A DNA stretch of 39,901 bases from a virus (IMGVR_UViG_3300031566_005172:1-39901), one strand, 5' to 3'. Shown: positions 30,358 through 38,792, numbered from the stretch's first letter. Notes: a model not told the origin generated them from the letters alone. Made by a program: numbers and translations.

Positions 30358-32124
30358 ATGGCGCTGCGCGTACATATCGTCTGCCAGAATCCTACCGATG
30401 ACCGCATTATACCGCGGATGGCGCGGGTTCTGCGGGAGCGGCTGGGGTGGACGCTGAGCGCAGCGCCTGACAAATCCTGTGAGGCAATGTATCTGAGCGC
30501 GTACTTCGAGGCGCAACGTCTCAAGCCATGGCCGGATGATGTTCCGGTCGCGGCGTACTTCACACATCGGGAGGAGATGCCTCCCGGAAACGACAAGGCG
30601 CGGGTATTCGAGCGTGTGGGCAGCCAGGTGCAGCTCAGGATCGTGACGTGCAAGCTATACGGGGATCAACTGAGCATTCACGGCCCGACGGCTCAGGTGG
30701 CCGCGCCGCTGGAGCGGGATCATTTTACGCTGGCGAAGCAAACGAAACATAAGCGGCCGGTGATCGGGTTTTCTGGGTATACGTACCGGAACCAGCGCAA
30801 AGGCGAGGACCTGGCGCGGGGGTTGACGGAGTCGGATATCGCGATGCGGGTGGAGTGGCGCGCGTCGGGGCGGGGCTGGCCGGTGACGACGCACCGGTTC
30901 AACTGGGCGGAGATGCCGGCGTTCTACCAGGGTTTGGACGTGCTGGTGTGCCCGAGCCGTGTCGAGGGCATCCCGATGCCGCCCCTCGAGGCGTTGGCCT
31001 GTGGGGTGAGGATCGTGATCCCCCGCGGCGTGGGCATGCTGGACGAACTGCCGGATGTGGCGGGGATTTATCGATTCGACCGGGGCGATTTGCCGAGTCT
31101 GCTGGAGGCGTTGGAGCGAGCGGCGTTTCCAGGCGAGCCGGTAGACCGTGAGGAGCTGCGGGCGGTGACGGAGCCGTACTCGATCGAGGCATGGTGCGAG
31201 GATCACGAACGGGCGTTCGAGGAGGCGTTTGACTGGGGCAACGCGGGGATAGAGGAAAGCCCTCACCCCCCGACCCCCTCTCCCGAGAAGCCAGGAGAGG
31301 GGGAGAAGATGGATTCCAGCTGGATCCCCGCTTCCGCGGGGATGACAGGGAATGATGGCGAGGTGGAAATGGCGAAGCTCAAGGACCATGGGACGGGATC
31401 CACGCGGGGGATCTACTGTGTGGCGTTTGGGGATCCGGCCAGGACGGTGTGCCTGCGGATGATGGAGAGCGCAAAGAAACATATGCCGGAGATCCCGATC
31501 GCGCTGTGCAGCGACCGGAAGATCGGGGCGGAGGACGTGCTGATCGTCGAACCGGACAGCGACATCGGGGGACGGAGGGCGAAGTTGAAGGCGTACGAGC
31601 TCGCGCCGGCGGAATGGCAGAGCGTGCTATACCTGGATGCGGACACTGAGGTGGTGGCGCCGGTATACCAGTTCTTCGAATGGGTCGAGGACGGCTGGGA
31701 GCTGGTGATTTGTACCGATCTGGAGCAGACGTTGCATCGTTTAGAGCGGCGGGTCGAAGCGAATGAGATGACAGTGATTGAGACGCTGACCGGATCGCTG
31801 CACATAGCGCAGCTCAATGGCGGCGTGTGGGCGTTCAGGCGTTGCCCCGCGGTCGCGGAGTTCTTCGCCCGGTGGCGTGCGGAATACGAGAAGTTCCTGC
31901 AACGCGACCAGGGGGCGCTGATCCGAGCGCTGTACGCGGCGCCGCTCAAGGTCTGGTTATTGGGGTTGGAGTGGAACACCTTCGTGCCGCATTGCCGGGG
32001 CGTGACCACGGCGGGAATCCGGCACTATCCGGGGCGAGCGCGGCGTTGGAAGAAGATGGTTCGCGGGCGCCTGGACGGGCCGGTGGCGTGGGCCGCCGTG
32101 AAGAAATTCGAGGGGGTGCAGTGA
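30358..32124 (+). CDS. Bifunctional glycosyltransferase (GT4-like + GT-A/GT8-like)
   Basis: The protein has 588 residues. Residues about 1-295 look like a GT-B, family-4-type transferase with 'VCPSRVEGIPMPPLEALACG' (E-x7-E, about 203-211). A low-complexity linker (301-335) derived from hairpin repeats follows. Residues about 348-588 resemble a GT-A fold with 'YLDADTEV' (Asp427/Asp429, metal DxD). Both parts look complete. It lies in the head operon after the capsid, pointing to virion glycosylation. SD-like AAGGAAC precedes the ATG. Confidence 0.85.
   Translation: MALRVHIVCQNPTDDRIIPRMARVLRERLGWTLSAAPDKSCEAMYLSAYFEAQRLKPWPDDVPVAAYFTHREEMPPGNDKARVFERVGSQVQLRIVTCKLYGDQLSIHGPTAQVAAPLERDHFTLAKQTKHKRPVIGFSGYTYRNQRKGEDLARGLTESDIAMRVEWRASGRGWPVTTHRFNWAEMPAFYQGLDVLVCPSRVEGIPMPPLEALACGVRIVIPRGVGMLDELPDVAGIYRFDRGDLPSLLEALERAAFPGEPVDREELRAVTEPYSIEAWCEDHERAFEEAFDWGNAGIEESPHPPTPSPEKPGEGEKMDSSWIPASAGMTGNDGEVEMAKLKDHGTGSTRGIYCVAFGDPARTVCLRMMESAKKHMPEIPIALCSDRKIGAEDVLIVEPDSDIGGRRAKLKAYELAPAEWQSVLYLDADTEVVAPVYQFFEWVEDGWELVICTDLEQTLHRLERRVEANEMTVIETLTGSLHIAQLNGGVWAFRRCPAVAEFFARWRAEYEKFLQRDQGALIRALYAAPLKVWLLGLEWNTFVPHCRGVTTAGIRHYPGRARRWKKMVRGRLDGPVAWAAVKKFEGVQ
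31258..31350. repeat. Two-hairpin repeat element in the linker
   Basis: CCCCCTCTCC (31274-31283) pairs with GGAGAGGGGG (31294-31303), and CCCCGC (31326-31331) pairs with GCGGGG (31336-31341). It resembles intergenic bacterial repeats but stays in frame (residues 301-335). Confidence 0.7.
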
Positions 32125-32783
32125 TGAAGGTGGTCGTGGCAGTGCTCACGTACAACCGACGGGATCTCTTCGGGCGGACGATTGGGAGCCTGAAGCGGAC
32201 GGAGTATCCATATTCGCGGATCATCGTGGACAACGGCTCGACGGATGGCACGGTGGAGGCCCTGGGGAAGATGGGTGGGAAGATCATCCTAAACCAGACC
32301 GGCAACCCGATGATCGGGTATGGGTTCAGGCTGGCGCACGAGGCGGCTCTGGCGTACGACCCGGAGCTGATCGTGTTCAGCGGAGACGATTTCGACTATA
32401 GCCAGGGGTGGCTGGAGCGGCTGGTGAGTTTCTGGCAAGCGGCGCCGAAGTGCATGGCGCTGTGCGGGATGTACCTGGAGACGATCTACCGCTGGTCGGC
32501 GATCCGCGGCGCCATCGAGTTGGGCGGACAGCGCGCATTGCTGCGCGATTCGTTGCCGGGCGCGTCGTGGTCCTACCGGCCGGCGTTATGGGATACGATC
32601 AAGGATCTGGTACACGATGATTCGCATCGATACGATCGCGCGGTGTGCCGGCGCCTTGTGTCGGCGAGGCAGTTGTTGGCAGCATTGCCGCTATCCGAGC
32701 ACAGGGGGTATGGGCGGCGCATGTGGGAGGTCGGAGATGAGGCATTGGGCGCACCCATAGATCGCAAGAGGTGGCGGATATGA
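32124..32783 (+). CDS. Family-2-like glycosyltransferase (GT-A)
   Basis: The protein has 219 residues. The N-terminal 'VVVAVLTYNRRDLFGRTIGSL' and 'VDNGSTDGT' are the nucleotide-sugar binding start of GT2 enzymes, and 'FSGDDFDY' provides the metal-binding acidic pair. The start at 32124 overlaps the previous stop (TGATG); the longer frame lies inside the upstream gene. It probably extends or starts a glycan on a virion protein together with its neighbours. Confidence 0.85.
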   Translation: MKVVVAVLTYNRRDLFGRTIGSLKRTEYPYSRIIVDNGSTDGTVEALGKMGGKIILNQTGNPMIGYGFRLAHEAALAYDPELIVFSGDDFDYSQGWLERLVSFWQAAPKCMALCGMYLETIYRWSAIRGAIELGGQRALLRDSLPGASWSYRPALWDTIKDLVHDDSHRYDRAVCRRLVSARQLLAALPLSEHRGYGRRMWEVGDEALGAPIDRKRWRI

Positions 32784-33385
32784 TCACTAGGACTCGCGAG
32801 GAGTTGCTGGCTGAGGCGCAAGGGCAGTGCCACGACGATTTGAGCGCGATGCTGGCGGCGATCAGCGACGCTGAGGGATTGATGCTGGATTGGCAGTGCG
32901 CGTGGATGTATGCGCTAGCGCAGCCCTACGATGGCGGGGAGATCCTGGAGATCGGCACATTCAAGGGGAAGTCGGGACTGGTGCTGGCCATGGCGTGCCC
33001 ACGGGCGCACATCGTTACGCTAACGGTGCACGTCCAGGAGGCGCAGGAGGCTGGCCGGGTGCTTGCCGGGCGCAATGTGGAGATGCACACGGTGAAGTCC
33101 TGGGACTATCTCGCGGACTATAGCGGGCCGGATCTGGACATGGTCTTCGTGGATGGCGACCATTATCAGGTGCGGCGCGATCTGGCGTGGTTCAACTGGA
33201 TCCGCGTGGGCGGGCTGATGCTGTTCCACGATTGGTCGCCCGGCGGAACGCGATCGGTTCTGGCGAGCTATTGCGCGATCAACGAGTTTGCCACGGCGTT
33301 GGGCGGGGCGCCGGACGTGCAGCTTATGGACACGAACAAGCTAGGCATGGCCGGGTTCTACCGGAGCGCGGGGGGGCGGGCGTGA
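32780..33385 (+). CDS. SAM-dependent methyltransferase (Methyltransf_24-like)
   Basis: The protein has 201 residues from the ATG at 32780, which overlaps the previous stop (ATGA). 'ILEIGTFKGKSGLVLAMA' is the SAM-binding loop and 'DMVFVDGDHYQVRRDL' with 'GGLMLFHDWS' completes the Rossmann core. Enzymes of this form methylate sugars or small molecules in glycosylation clusters, so methylation of a phage-added sugar is the most likely role. It lies between GT2 and the next gene. Confidence 0.85.
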   Translation: MITRTREELLAEAQGQCHDDLSAMLAAISDAEGLMLDWQCAWMYALAQPYDGGEILEIGTFKGKSGLVLAMACPRAHIVTLTVHVQEAQEAGRVLAGRNVEMHTVKSWDYLADYSGPDLDMVFVDGDHYQVRRDLAWFNWIRVGGLMLFHDWSPGGTRSVLASYCAINEFATALGGAPDVQLMDTNKLGMAGFYRSAGGRA

Positions 33386-34095
33386 GCGATAAAGGTATTG
33401 TGCTGCTGGGCGAGGACAAGGCGATCAGGCAGCGGGCCAAGGCGGCCAAGTTGGCGGTCACGGTCGACGCGGCCATGCCGCTGGCATATGACAAGACGCT
33501 GTTCATGACGCCAGGGACCCGTGTGCCGTGGGACCTGCTGCCGGCGGCGTGGCATTTTCTGGAGCGCTGGGACGCGGCGGTACCGCTCTGGCGTTATGGA
33601 GTGCTGGCGGCGGATGTGGGAACCAAAGAGGAGCGGAAGCGCACGGAGGCTATCGTGCGGGATCTGCGGGTGCTGCTGCATTCGTACGAGCTGCTGTTTG
33701 TACGGGACAACGAGCTGGGGCGTGCACTGCTGCGGACGTGGGAGGCGGAGAAAGACGGGGATAGTGAGCCGCGGTTGGCGTTTCTGCGGGCGGTCTACCA
33801 GGTCAAGCCGCGGCTCTGTGTGCTGCCGAGAACGTGGCTGGCCTGCCTGCAGGAAGGTAGGCAGGCAGAGGCGACGCAGCGGGGGACCTGCCTGCGCAGG
33901 CAGGCGCGGGCCGCTGCAATGGCGCGCAGTACAAAACAGGGCACGCCACGCCGGCCTGCCCGCGGGCAGCATACCCCACGCGGCACGATGATCCGGTTGG
34001 AGGTGACGCCGGGGCGATTCGTGCGCTGCAATTCGGAGGACGTGGAGAAGGTGAAGGAGATGTACGAGAACAGGCGGGGAAGGAGAAGGCGATGA
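33382..34095 (+). CDS. Protein of unknown function, gene with a REP-like insertion
   Basis: The protein has 237 residues, GTG start overlapping the methyltransferase stop (GTGA). Residues 1-150 have helical character with 'VPWDLLPAAWHFLERWDAAVPLWRYG'. Residues about 154-200 are a basic low-complexity stretch encoded by three hairpins. The last 36 residues begin with an ATG at 33988 and read 'IRLEVTPGRFVRC', as if a second small gene had been joined. No family was recognised. Position in the glycosylation cassette suggests a related role. Confidence 0.6.
   Translation: MSDKGIVLLGEDKAIRQRAKAAKLAVTVDAAMPLAYDKTLFMTPGTRVPWDLLPAAWHFLERWDAAVPLWRYGVLAADVGTKEERKRTEAIVRDLRVLLHSYELLFVRDNELGRALLRTWEAEKDGDSEPRLAFLRAVYQVKPRLCVLPRTWLACLQEGRQAEATQRGTCLRRQARAAAMARSTKQGTPRRPARGQHTPRGTMIRLEVTPGRFVRCNSEDVEKVKEMYENRRGRRRR
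33842..33969. repeat. Cluster of three REP-like palindromes
   Basis: CCTGCC...GGCAGG (33842-33865), the 18-bp palindrome CCTGCCTGCGCAGGCAGG (33887-33904, identical to 28720-28737) and CTGCCCGCGGGCAG (33956-33969). They are in frame inside the 33382 gene, and no stop is created. A looser member, CCTGCCCG...CAGGCGGGC, is at 36543-36567 in the connector gene. Confidence 0.75.
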
Positions 34096-34316
34096 TAGTG
34101 ATTGCGAAACGAGACAAGGTGTTCGACCAGGGCGAGCTGATCCGTGTGCCGGTGCCGGGGAAGCCGGGGCAGAGCATCAAGCTGACTCGGGCGGAGGCGG
34201 AGGCGCGGGGACTATTGCCGCGGGCTGCAGACAGTCCGGAGACGAAGGAGAGGAAGCCGGCACGGAACAAGAGCAGGCGTCAGGCGACAGTGAAGAAGGA
34301 GGCGAGCGATGGCTGA
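34092..34316 (+). CDS. Small basic hypothetical protein
   Basis: The protein has 74 residues, ATGA-coupled to the previous gene. 'FDQGELIRVPVPGKPGQSIKLTRAEAEARGL' is followed by a Lys/Arg-rich tail. No family was recognised; such short proteins are common beside connectors. Confidence 0.55.
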   Translation: MIVIAKRDKVFDQGELIRVPVPGKPGQSIKLTRAEAEARGLLPRAADSPETKERKPARNKSRRQATVKKEASDG

Positions 34317-34722
34317 TCTATTGAGAAGGGTATTTGGCCTGATAGACTTGCGGTATAAGGACATGGGCGACGGAAGCCATGCTGAGGTCGTGAGCGTTGA
34401 CGGCGTGGCAGTTGAAAGTTACTCAGTTCCGGTGGGAGCGCCCGTTGTTGGACAGGCCGTGATCGCTGTTACTGGCACGGCTGTCGCACTTTCGGCTGTG
34501 GCGTTGGCTTTACCAGCAGGGACGGTGCTCGTCTCAGCACTGGCTGCCAACGACGCCACGGGCGGGAGTGTCGGAGGGGCCACTGTTACCGATGACGTAG
34601 ATGGAACCGGCAACGGGTTCATTCTCGAAGCTGGGAAGTCTACGGTGGTCAATGCTGACGACCTGGCGGATGTGTATGTCAACGGCGTGGCGGGTGACAT
34701 TTTCAGCTTTGCAGCGGGGTAA
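34309..34722 (+). CDS. Capsid decoration-like protein
   Basis: The protein has 137 residues with GGAGG before the ATG. After a charged start (1-45) it is made of Ala/Val/Gly/Thr-rich strands ('GTAVALSAVALALPAGTVLVSA', 'GGSVGGATVTDDVDGTGNGF'), as in small beta-barrel decoration or fibre-base proteins. It lies between glycosylation genes and a putative adhesin. The function is inferred and it is a possible glycosylation target. Confidence 0.5.
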   Translation: MADLLRRVFGLIDLRYKDMGDGSHAEVVSVDGVAVESYSVPVGAPVVGQAVIAVTGTAVALSAVALALPAGTVLVSALAANDATGGSVGGATVTDDVDGTGNGFILEAGKSTVVNADDLADVYVNGVAGDIFSFAAG

Positions 34723-34725
34723 TCT

Positions 34726-35748
34726 ATGCTACGCAGACAAAACTTAGCTAAATATTTGGTAGCGACGATGGGCGACGCGCCGCTCATCCGTGGCTTCGCC
34801 ACATTCACAGACGACGATGGCACGGCGCTGGCAGACTACACGCCAGAGCGGGGCCCTGTGCTCGGTGGCGGTGTGAACTGGGACATCCAGACGAACAAGG
34901 CAAGGAATAGCCCGACGGCGGGGGCGGCCATCGTCGGCGGCGATACGCTGAATGGCAATATGGAAACTGGCGACCCGCCTACTGGGTGGAATGCGAACAA
35001 TGCGACACTCGACGGCGTAGCAGACGAGCGGACTGGTGGCGCTGGCAGCCAATCAATAAACATAGCAGCCATTGTCGCAGAAGGGGATGCGCGACGGAAT
35101 ATCAACATCGTGAACGGCACGTGGTACTTGGCTACGAGCTGGTTGAAGATGACTGTTGGCGCGGGATACATTCGATATGGGATCGACGGTGTGACAAACT
35201 TCCCGAGGACGTTTGCCGAGACATGGATATATGGCGCGACCACATGGCGATCAATCGTCGCCGGAGCACAGACGCTCAAGGTGTTTTTGTCGACCACCGG
35301 CGACGAGGGGCGCGCAGACGACTTGACGCTTGCACCCCTCACCCTCTCCGACCTAATCAGCGGGGCGGACTACGGCTATTCTGACGTGCTCGTAAACGCA
35401 GACCTGGCAGTGACAGCAGACACGCATGCGGGAGTAGTGGCGTGTCTGGACTCACTGGGCACACCGGCGAACTTCCTGCTGGCGCACCATAACGGAACGA
35501 ACGCGACCCTACTCAAGTGCGTCGCAGGGACGTACACGAGTCTCATCAGCGCGGCGGCTACGTATGTAGCTAACGCGCCAATCAGGATCATCAAGGACGG
35601 CACGACGGTTACGCTTTTCTATAATTCTGTGGCCGTGGGTACGCCGCAAACTGTTTCGGATGCAGGGATCATCTCGAACACAATTCACGGGATCTTCAGC
35701 ACCTTCGTTGACAATCGCGCGGACAATTTCGAGGTCAAGACACGATGA
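34726..35748 (+). CDS. Beta-sandwich structural protein (LamG/CBM-like), head fibre candidate
   Basis: The protein has 340 residues. The first half matches jelly-roll domains ('NGNMETGDPPTGWNANNATLDG', 'TWYLATSWLKM') and the second half resembles a LamG-type lectin ('VACLDSLGTPANFLLAHHNGTNATLLKCVAGTYTSL'). Phages often place such adhesins on the head or tail. It lies between head and connector genes, so it may be a head fibre that binds glycans. No anchor motif was seen. Confidence 0.6.
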   Translation: MLRRQNLAKYLVATMGDAPLIRGFATFTDDDGTALADYTPERGPVLGGGVNWDIQTNKARNSPTAGAAIVGGDTLNGNMETGDPPTGWNANNATLDGVADERTGGAGSQSINIAAIVAEGDARRNINIVNGTWYLATSWLKMTVGAGYIRYGIDGVTNFPRTFAETWIYGATTWRSIVAGAQTLKVFLSTTGDEGRADDLTLAPLTLSDLISGADYGYSDVLVNADLAVTADTHAGVVACLDSLGTPANFLLAHHNGTNATLLKCVAGTYTSLISAAATYVANAPIRIIKDGTTVTLFYNSVAVGTPQTVSDAGIISNTIHGIFSTFVDNRADNFEVKTR

Positions 35749-36032
35749 AAGCGATTTTTGCAGTCCCAATGGCAAACGCCAACGCCGTGCTACCGCCGAT
35801 GGAAGAACTCCACTACATCGAGGACAGGGTGCTCAAGGGCGGCTACTCGCTGATCGGGCAGGTGCCACAGCGCGGGATCAATAGCGTGCTCGTGCTGGTA
35901 GATTCAAGCCCTGAGACGATCCGGGCAATGTACGATGATCCGGCATATCTTTGGATCGAGAACATGCGAGAGATTGCCGCAGAGCCGATAGATGCAGTGC
36001 CCGTGGAGGCGCCCATTGAGCGAAGAACCTAG
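35745..36032 (+). CDS. Hypothetical protein
   Basis: The protein has 95 residues, ATGA-coupled to the upstream gene. 'MKAIFAVPMANANAVLPPMEELHYIEDRVLKGGYSLIG' then strands and an acidic helical tail. No family was recognised. Confidence 0.55.
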   Translation: MKAIFAVPMANANAVLPPMEELHYIEDRVLKGGYSLIGQVPQRGINSVLVLVDSSPETIRAMYDDPAYLWIENMREIAAEPIDAVPVEAPIERRT

Positions 36033-36219
36033 AGTTGACGAAACCTGTGAGCGCAACGCGGCCAGGGTCTACGCCGTGACTCGCGGATTCACGCAGGCGG
36101 ATGTGGATCGCGAGCTGCCAGTTGCAATCAGCGGCACGATTGAGGTGACGAAGCGCGGCATCCGTGCATTGCACAAGGTGATGGACTTTGAGTACACGCG
36201 GGCCGGCGGAACGCTATAG
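36016..36219 (+). CDS. Small hypothetical protein, TTG start
   Basis: The protein has 67 residues starting at TTG, chosen because GGAGG lies six bases before it; an upstream in-frame ATG lacks a site. It is charged and helical in the N-terminal half, with 'ITKRGIRALHKVMDF' character later. Family unknown. It overlaps its neighbour by 17 bases. Confidence 0.5.
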   Translation: MSEEPRVDETCERNAARVYAVTRGFTQADVDRELPVAISGTIEVTKRGIRALHKVMDFEYTRAGGTL

Positions 36220-36230
36220 GGGGGTGACTG

Positions 36231-36872
36231 ATGGGATTCTGCACACAGACGGACGTTGAGGAGCTGCTCCAGGTCGAGATCACGGGCGCGGACAAGATCG
36301 CGTCGGTGGCACGCGCGATCGTCGAAGCGACGGCGGCGATCAAGAATTACACGCACCAGGAGATCGAGGAGATCGAGGACGACGAGATCACACTGGATTG
36401 CGCGGGAATCTCGCGGAAGCTGTTCCTCCCCCAGCTGCCGGTGACATCTGTTGCATCGGTGGTCGAGGACGGTGAGCTGCTGACGGAGGGGGCCGGCGAG
36501 GATTACCAGCTGGGGCAGTGGGGGATCCTGCATCGGGTAGGGCCTGCCCGTGGAGCTGCAGGCGGGCGGGCGTGGGCTGGCGGTATCCAGATCATCACGG
36601 TGACGTACACGCACGGATGGGAGACGATCCCGGATGACATCGTCGGGGTGTGCACGCGAGCGGCGGCGCGGGTCTACCAGGCCGGCCTGCGGTCGGCAGA
36701 GGTGGACGCGGTACCGGGCGTGCAGGCGGAGAGCCTGGGTGATCACTCGGTGACGTACAGCGCGGAAGGCGGCGGCGGGATCGGCGAGGGCGTGATGGGC
36801 GTGAGCTCGGCGCGGATGCTGCTGTTGAGCGAGAAGGACATTCTGGACAAGTATCGGTATGTGGGAATGTGA
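36231..36872 (+). CDS. Head-tail connector (gp6-like)
   Basis: The protein has 213 residues with GGGGGG before the ATG. N-terminal 'DVEELLQVEITGADKIASVARAIVEATAAIKNYT' is a helical bundle of the kind found in phage connector proteins, and 'YTHGWETIPDDIVGVCTRAAARVYQAG' is the typical second motif of this family. It should form a ring below the portal. It has a Gly-rich insert with a REP-like inverted repeat (36543-36567). Confidence 0.8.
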   Translation: MGFCTQTDVEELLQVEITGADKIASVARAIVEATAAIKNYTHQEIEEIEDDEITLDCAGISRKLFLPQLPVTSVASVVEDGELLTEGAGEDYQLGQWGILHRVGPARGAAGGRAWAGGIQIITVTYTHGWETIPDDIVGVCTRAAARVYQAGLRSAEVDAVPGVQAESLGDHSVTYSAEGGGGIGEGVMGVSSARMLLLSEKDILDKYRYVGM

Positions 36873-36880
36873 AGAACCGT

Positions 36881-36912
36881 TTGAACGTTTGAACGTTTGA
36901 ACGTTTGAACGT
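36881..36912. repeat. Tandem repeat of TTGAACGT (4 copies)
   Basis: Four perfect 8-base copies follow the connector stop, then degenerate half-copies up to about 36933. No hairpin or promoter is clear in it. It fills most of the 72-base gap to the adaptor gene. Confidence 0.8.
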
Positions 36913-36944
36913 GCAAACCTGCCAACGTTCCAACGGGGTCATAG

Positions 36945-37295
36945 ATGAGCGCAATCGAGAGACTGTTCAATAATACTTTTGGGTTATATCGCAGGGACCG
37001 GACGGCTGATGGCCAGGGCGGGTGGTCGGTGACGTACGCGAGCAATGGGACGGCGGAGGGACGGATCCGGCCGGCATCGAGCACGGAGCGTGATGTGGCG
37101 ATGCAGGAGCAGGCACAGATCAGCCACGTGCTGTACGTGCTGGCAACCACGGACATCGGGCGAGGGGATCAGATCGAGCTGGGTGATCAGGTTTGGGACG
37201 TGGTCGCCGTGAGGGAGCCGAGCCTGGCCGGGGTGCATTATGAGGTTGACTGTATGGAGATTCAGCGCGAGGTAACCGTGGAGGACGGCTCGTGA
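36945..37295 (+). CDS. Head-tail adaptor / stopper
   Basis: The protein has 116 residues. 'FGLYRRDRTADGQGGWSVTYA' and 'GRGDQIELGDQVWDVVAVREPSLAGVHYEVDCMEI' match the beta-barrel head-closure (head-tail joining) proteins of siphoviruses. It should seal the connector. It overlaps the next gene by 4 bases (GTGA). Confidence 0.85.
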   Translation: MSAIERLFNNTFGLYRRDRTADGQGGWSVTYASNGTAEGRIRPASSTERDVAMQEQAQISHVLYVLATTDIGRGDQIELGDQVWDVVAVREPSLAGVHYEVDCMEIQREVTVEDGS

Positions 37296-37630
37296 CGAAC
37301 TATATCACGGAGTGGAAGCAGAAGGAGCTCATCGCGAAAGTGAGCGGCCAGATCGTGGCCGGCATGGATGCGGCGTGCAAGTTCGCCGTTGGCCAGGCGA
37401 AGGCCAAGGCTCCGGTGCGGACGGGGTTCACGAAGCGGGACATCTCGTACAAGGTATTCGTGGATGGGAATGATGTGATCGGCGCCGTGGGTGTGTTCAA
37501 AGGCTCGAAGGCCTGGTACGCGCGTTTTCCCGAATTCGGGACCAGCCGGATGGCCGCCAGACCGTTTCTAAGGCCGGCGATCTGGGAGAACAAGGCGAAG
37601 ATCATGAAACTGATAGCAGGTGGCAAATGA
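37292..37630 (+). CDS. HK97 gp10-like tail completion protein
   Basis: The protein has 112 residues, GTG start. 'APVRTGFTKRDISYKV' and 'YARFPEFGTSRMAARPFLRPA' are the signature of this family, which joins tail to head. It overlaps the adaptor and the tail terminator genes by 4 bases each. Confidence 0.9.
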   Translation: MTNYITEWKQKELIAKVSGQIVAGMDAACKFAVGQAKAKAPVRTGFTKRDISYKVFVDGNDVIGAVGVFKGSKAWYARFPEFGTSRMAARPFLRPAIWENKAKIMKLIAGGK

Positions 37631-38040
37631 GCGCGCTGAGTGAGGCAATCTACGATCTGATGACGGGAGATCCGACGCTGGAGGGTCTTCTGGCGACGTA
37701 CCGGGGAGAGCCGGCCTTCTTCACAACGGATCCGGCACCTGGGGATGCGACGATGCCCTACGGCGTGAGCGCGGGCGAGGTTGCGACGTCTCCCTGGGAC
37801 ACCAAGACCACGGTGGGACGGGAGGTGTGGCGCGACGTGCGGTTCTATACTGACGCGGACGGGAGCGCGGTGACGGTCGAGGCGCTGGCGGAGCGGGCGA
37901 GGGCGCTGTTGCATAGGCAGACGTTGAGTGTGGATGGTTTCAGCATGGTAGTGGCGGAATGCACAGGGCCGATGACGGCTGATGAAGAGGACGCTTACGG
38001 CAGAATCGTAAGTGTCAGGATCGTGATGCAGGAGGACTGA
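37627..38040 (+). CDS. Tail terminator (DUF3168-like)
   Basis: The protein has 137 residues. 'LSEAIYDLMTGDPTLEGLLAT' and 'MPYGVSAGE', then 'DVRFYTDADGSAVTVEALAERARALLHRQTL', fit the ring-forming terminator that stops tail tube growth. It shares a base with the HNH gene (TGATG). Confidence 0.85.
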   Translation: MSALSEAIYDLMTGDPTLEGLLATYRGEPAFFTTDPAPGDATMPYGVSAGEVATSPWDTKTTVGREVWRDVRFYTDADGSAVTVEALAERARALLHRQTLSVDGFSMVVAECTGPMTADEEDAYGRIVSVRIVMQED

Positions 38041-38792
38041 TGGGGAGCCTTCGGAATGAGATCGGCAATCGGTATGGTCGTCTGTCCGTGATAGAGCGTG
38101 CTCCGGTTACTGGAGGCGGTGCGCACTGGATCTGTTCATGCGACTGCGGTGAAATGGCGGTTGTCTATGGCAGCAACCTGCGCACTGGACACACGCGCAG
38201 TTGTGGTTGTCTGGGCGAAGACCTAGCAGCCGACGAGGCCGGCAATCGTTATGGAAGATTGACCGTAGTTGAGCGAGCGGGGAGCAACCGCCACGGAAGC
38301 GCTCTGTGGCGCTGCATCTGTGAATGTGGTCAAGAGACGATTGTTATCGGCAAAGACTTGCGTTCTGAAAGAACCCAGAGCTGTGGCTGTCTGCAGCGTG
38401 ACCGGGTTGCAGAAAGCAATCGCCTCCCTGAGGGCAGAGCGGCAACCAATGCATTATTCTGGCTACGCCGAAGCCAGGCGCGGCAAGCAGGCCGTGCGTG
38501 GAAGCTCACTATGGCGGAGTTCGATGATCTAACGTCACAGCCGTGCCACTATTGTGGAGCAGCCCCATCGCAGACATTCACGAGCCCAAGACTGAACGGC
38601 GACTATATCTACAACGGGCTGGATCGGATAGATAACAAGCGAGGGTACGTGCTGGACAACATTGTGACCTGTTGCTTTGTCTGCAACCGGGCCAAGAACA
38701 ATATGGGAATCGAAGAGTTTTTTGAGTGGATCAAGCAAGTATTCAACCATAGTATCAGGAGGAAGTGTAAAAATGGCGATGAACGGAGCTGA
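38040..38792 (+). CDS. Freestanding HNH endonuclease with duplicated zinc repeats
   Basis: The protein has 250 residues. Two repeats (about 9-58 and 68-118) each begin 'GNRYGRL' and end 'SCGCL', with a CxCG/CECG pair between. They are zinc-binding DNA recognition repeats seen in homing enzymes. The nuclease part, about 165-235, has 'PCHYCG', 'GLDRIDN', 'GYVLDNIVTCCFVCNRAKNNM', all HNH residues. It sits between tail terminator and tail tube, so it is a selfish intron-type gene in the tail operon, overlapping the tube start by 20 bases. Confidence 0.93.
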   Translation: MGSLRNEIGNRYGRLSVIERAPVTGGGAHWICSCDCGEMAVVYGSNLRTGHTRSCGCLGEDLAADEAGNRYGRLTVVERAGSNRHGSALWRCICECGQETIVIGKDLRSERTQSCGCLQRDRVAESNRLPEGRAATNALFWLRRSQARQAGRAWKLTMAEFDDLTSQPCHYCGAAPSQTFTSPRLNGDYIYNGLDRIDNKRGYVLDNIVTCCFVCNRAKNNMGIEEFFEWIKQVFNHSIRRKCKNGDERS

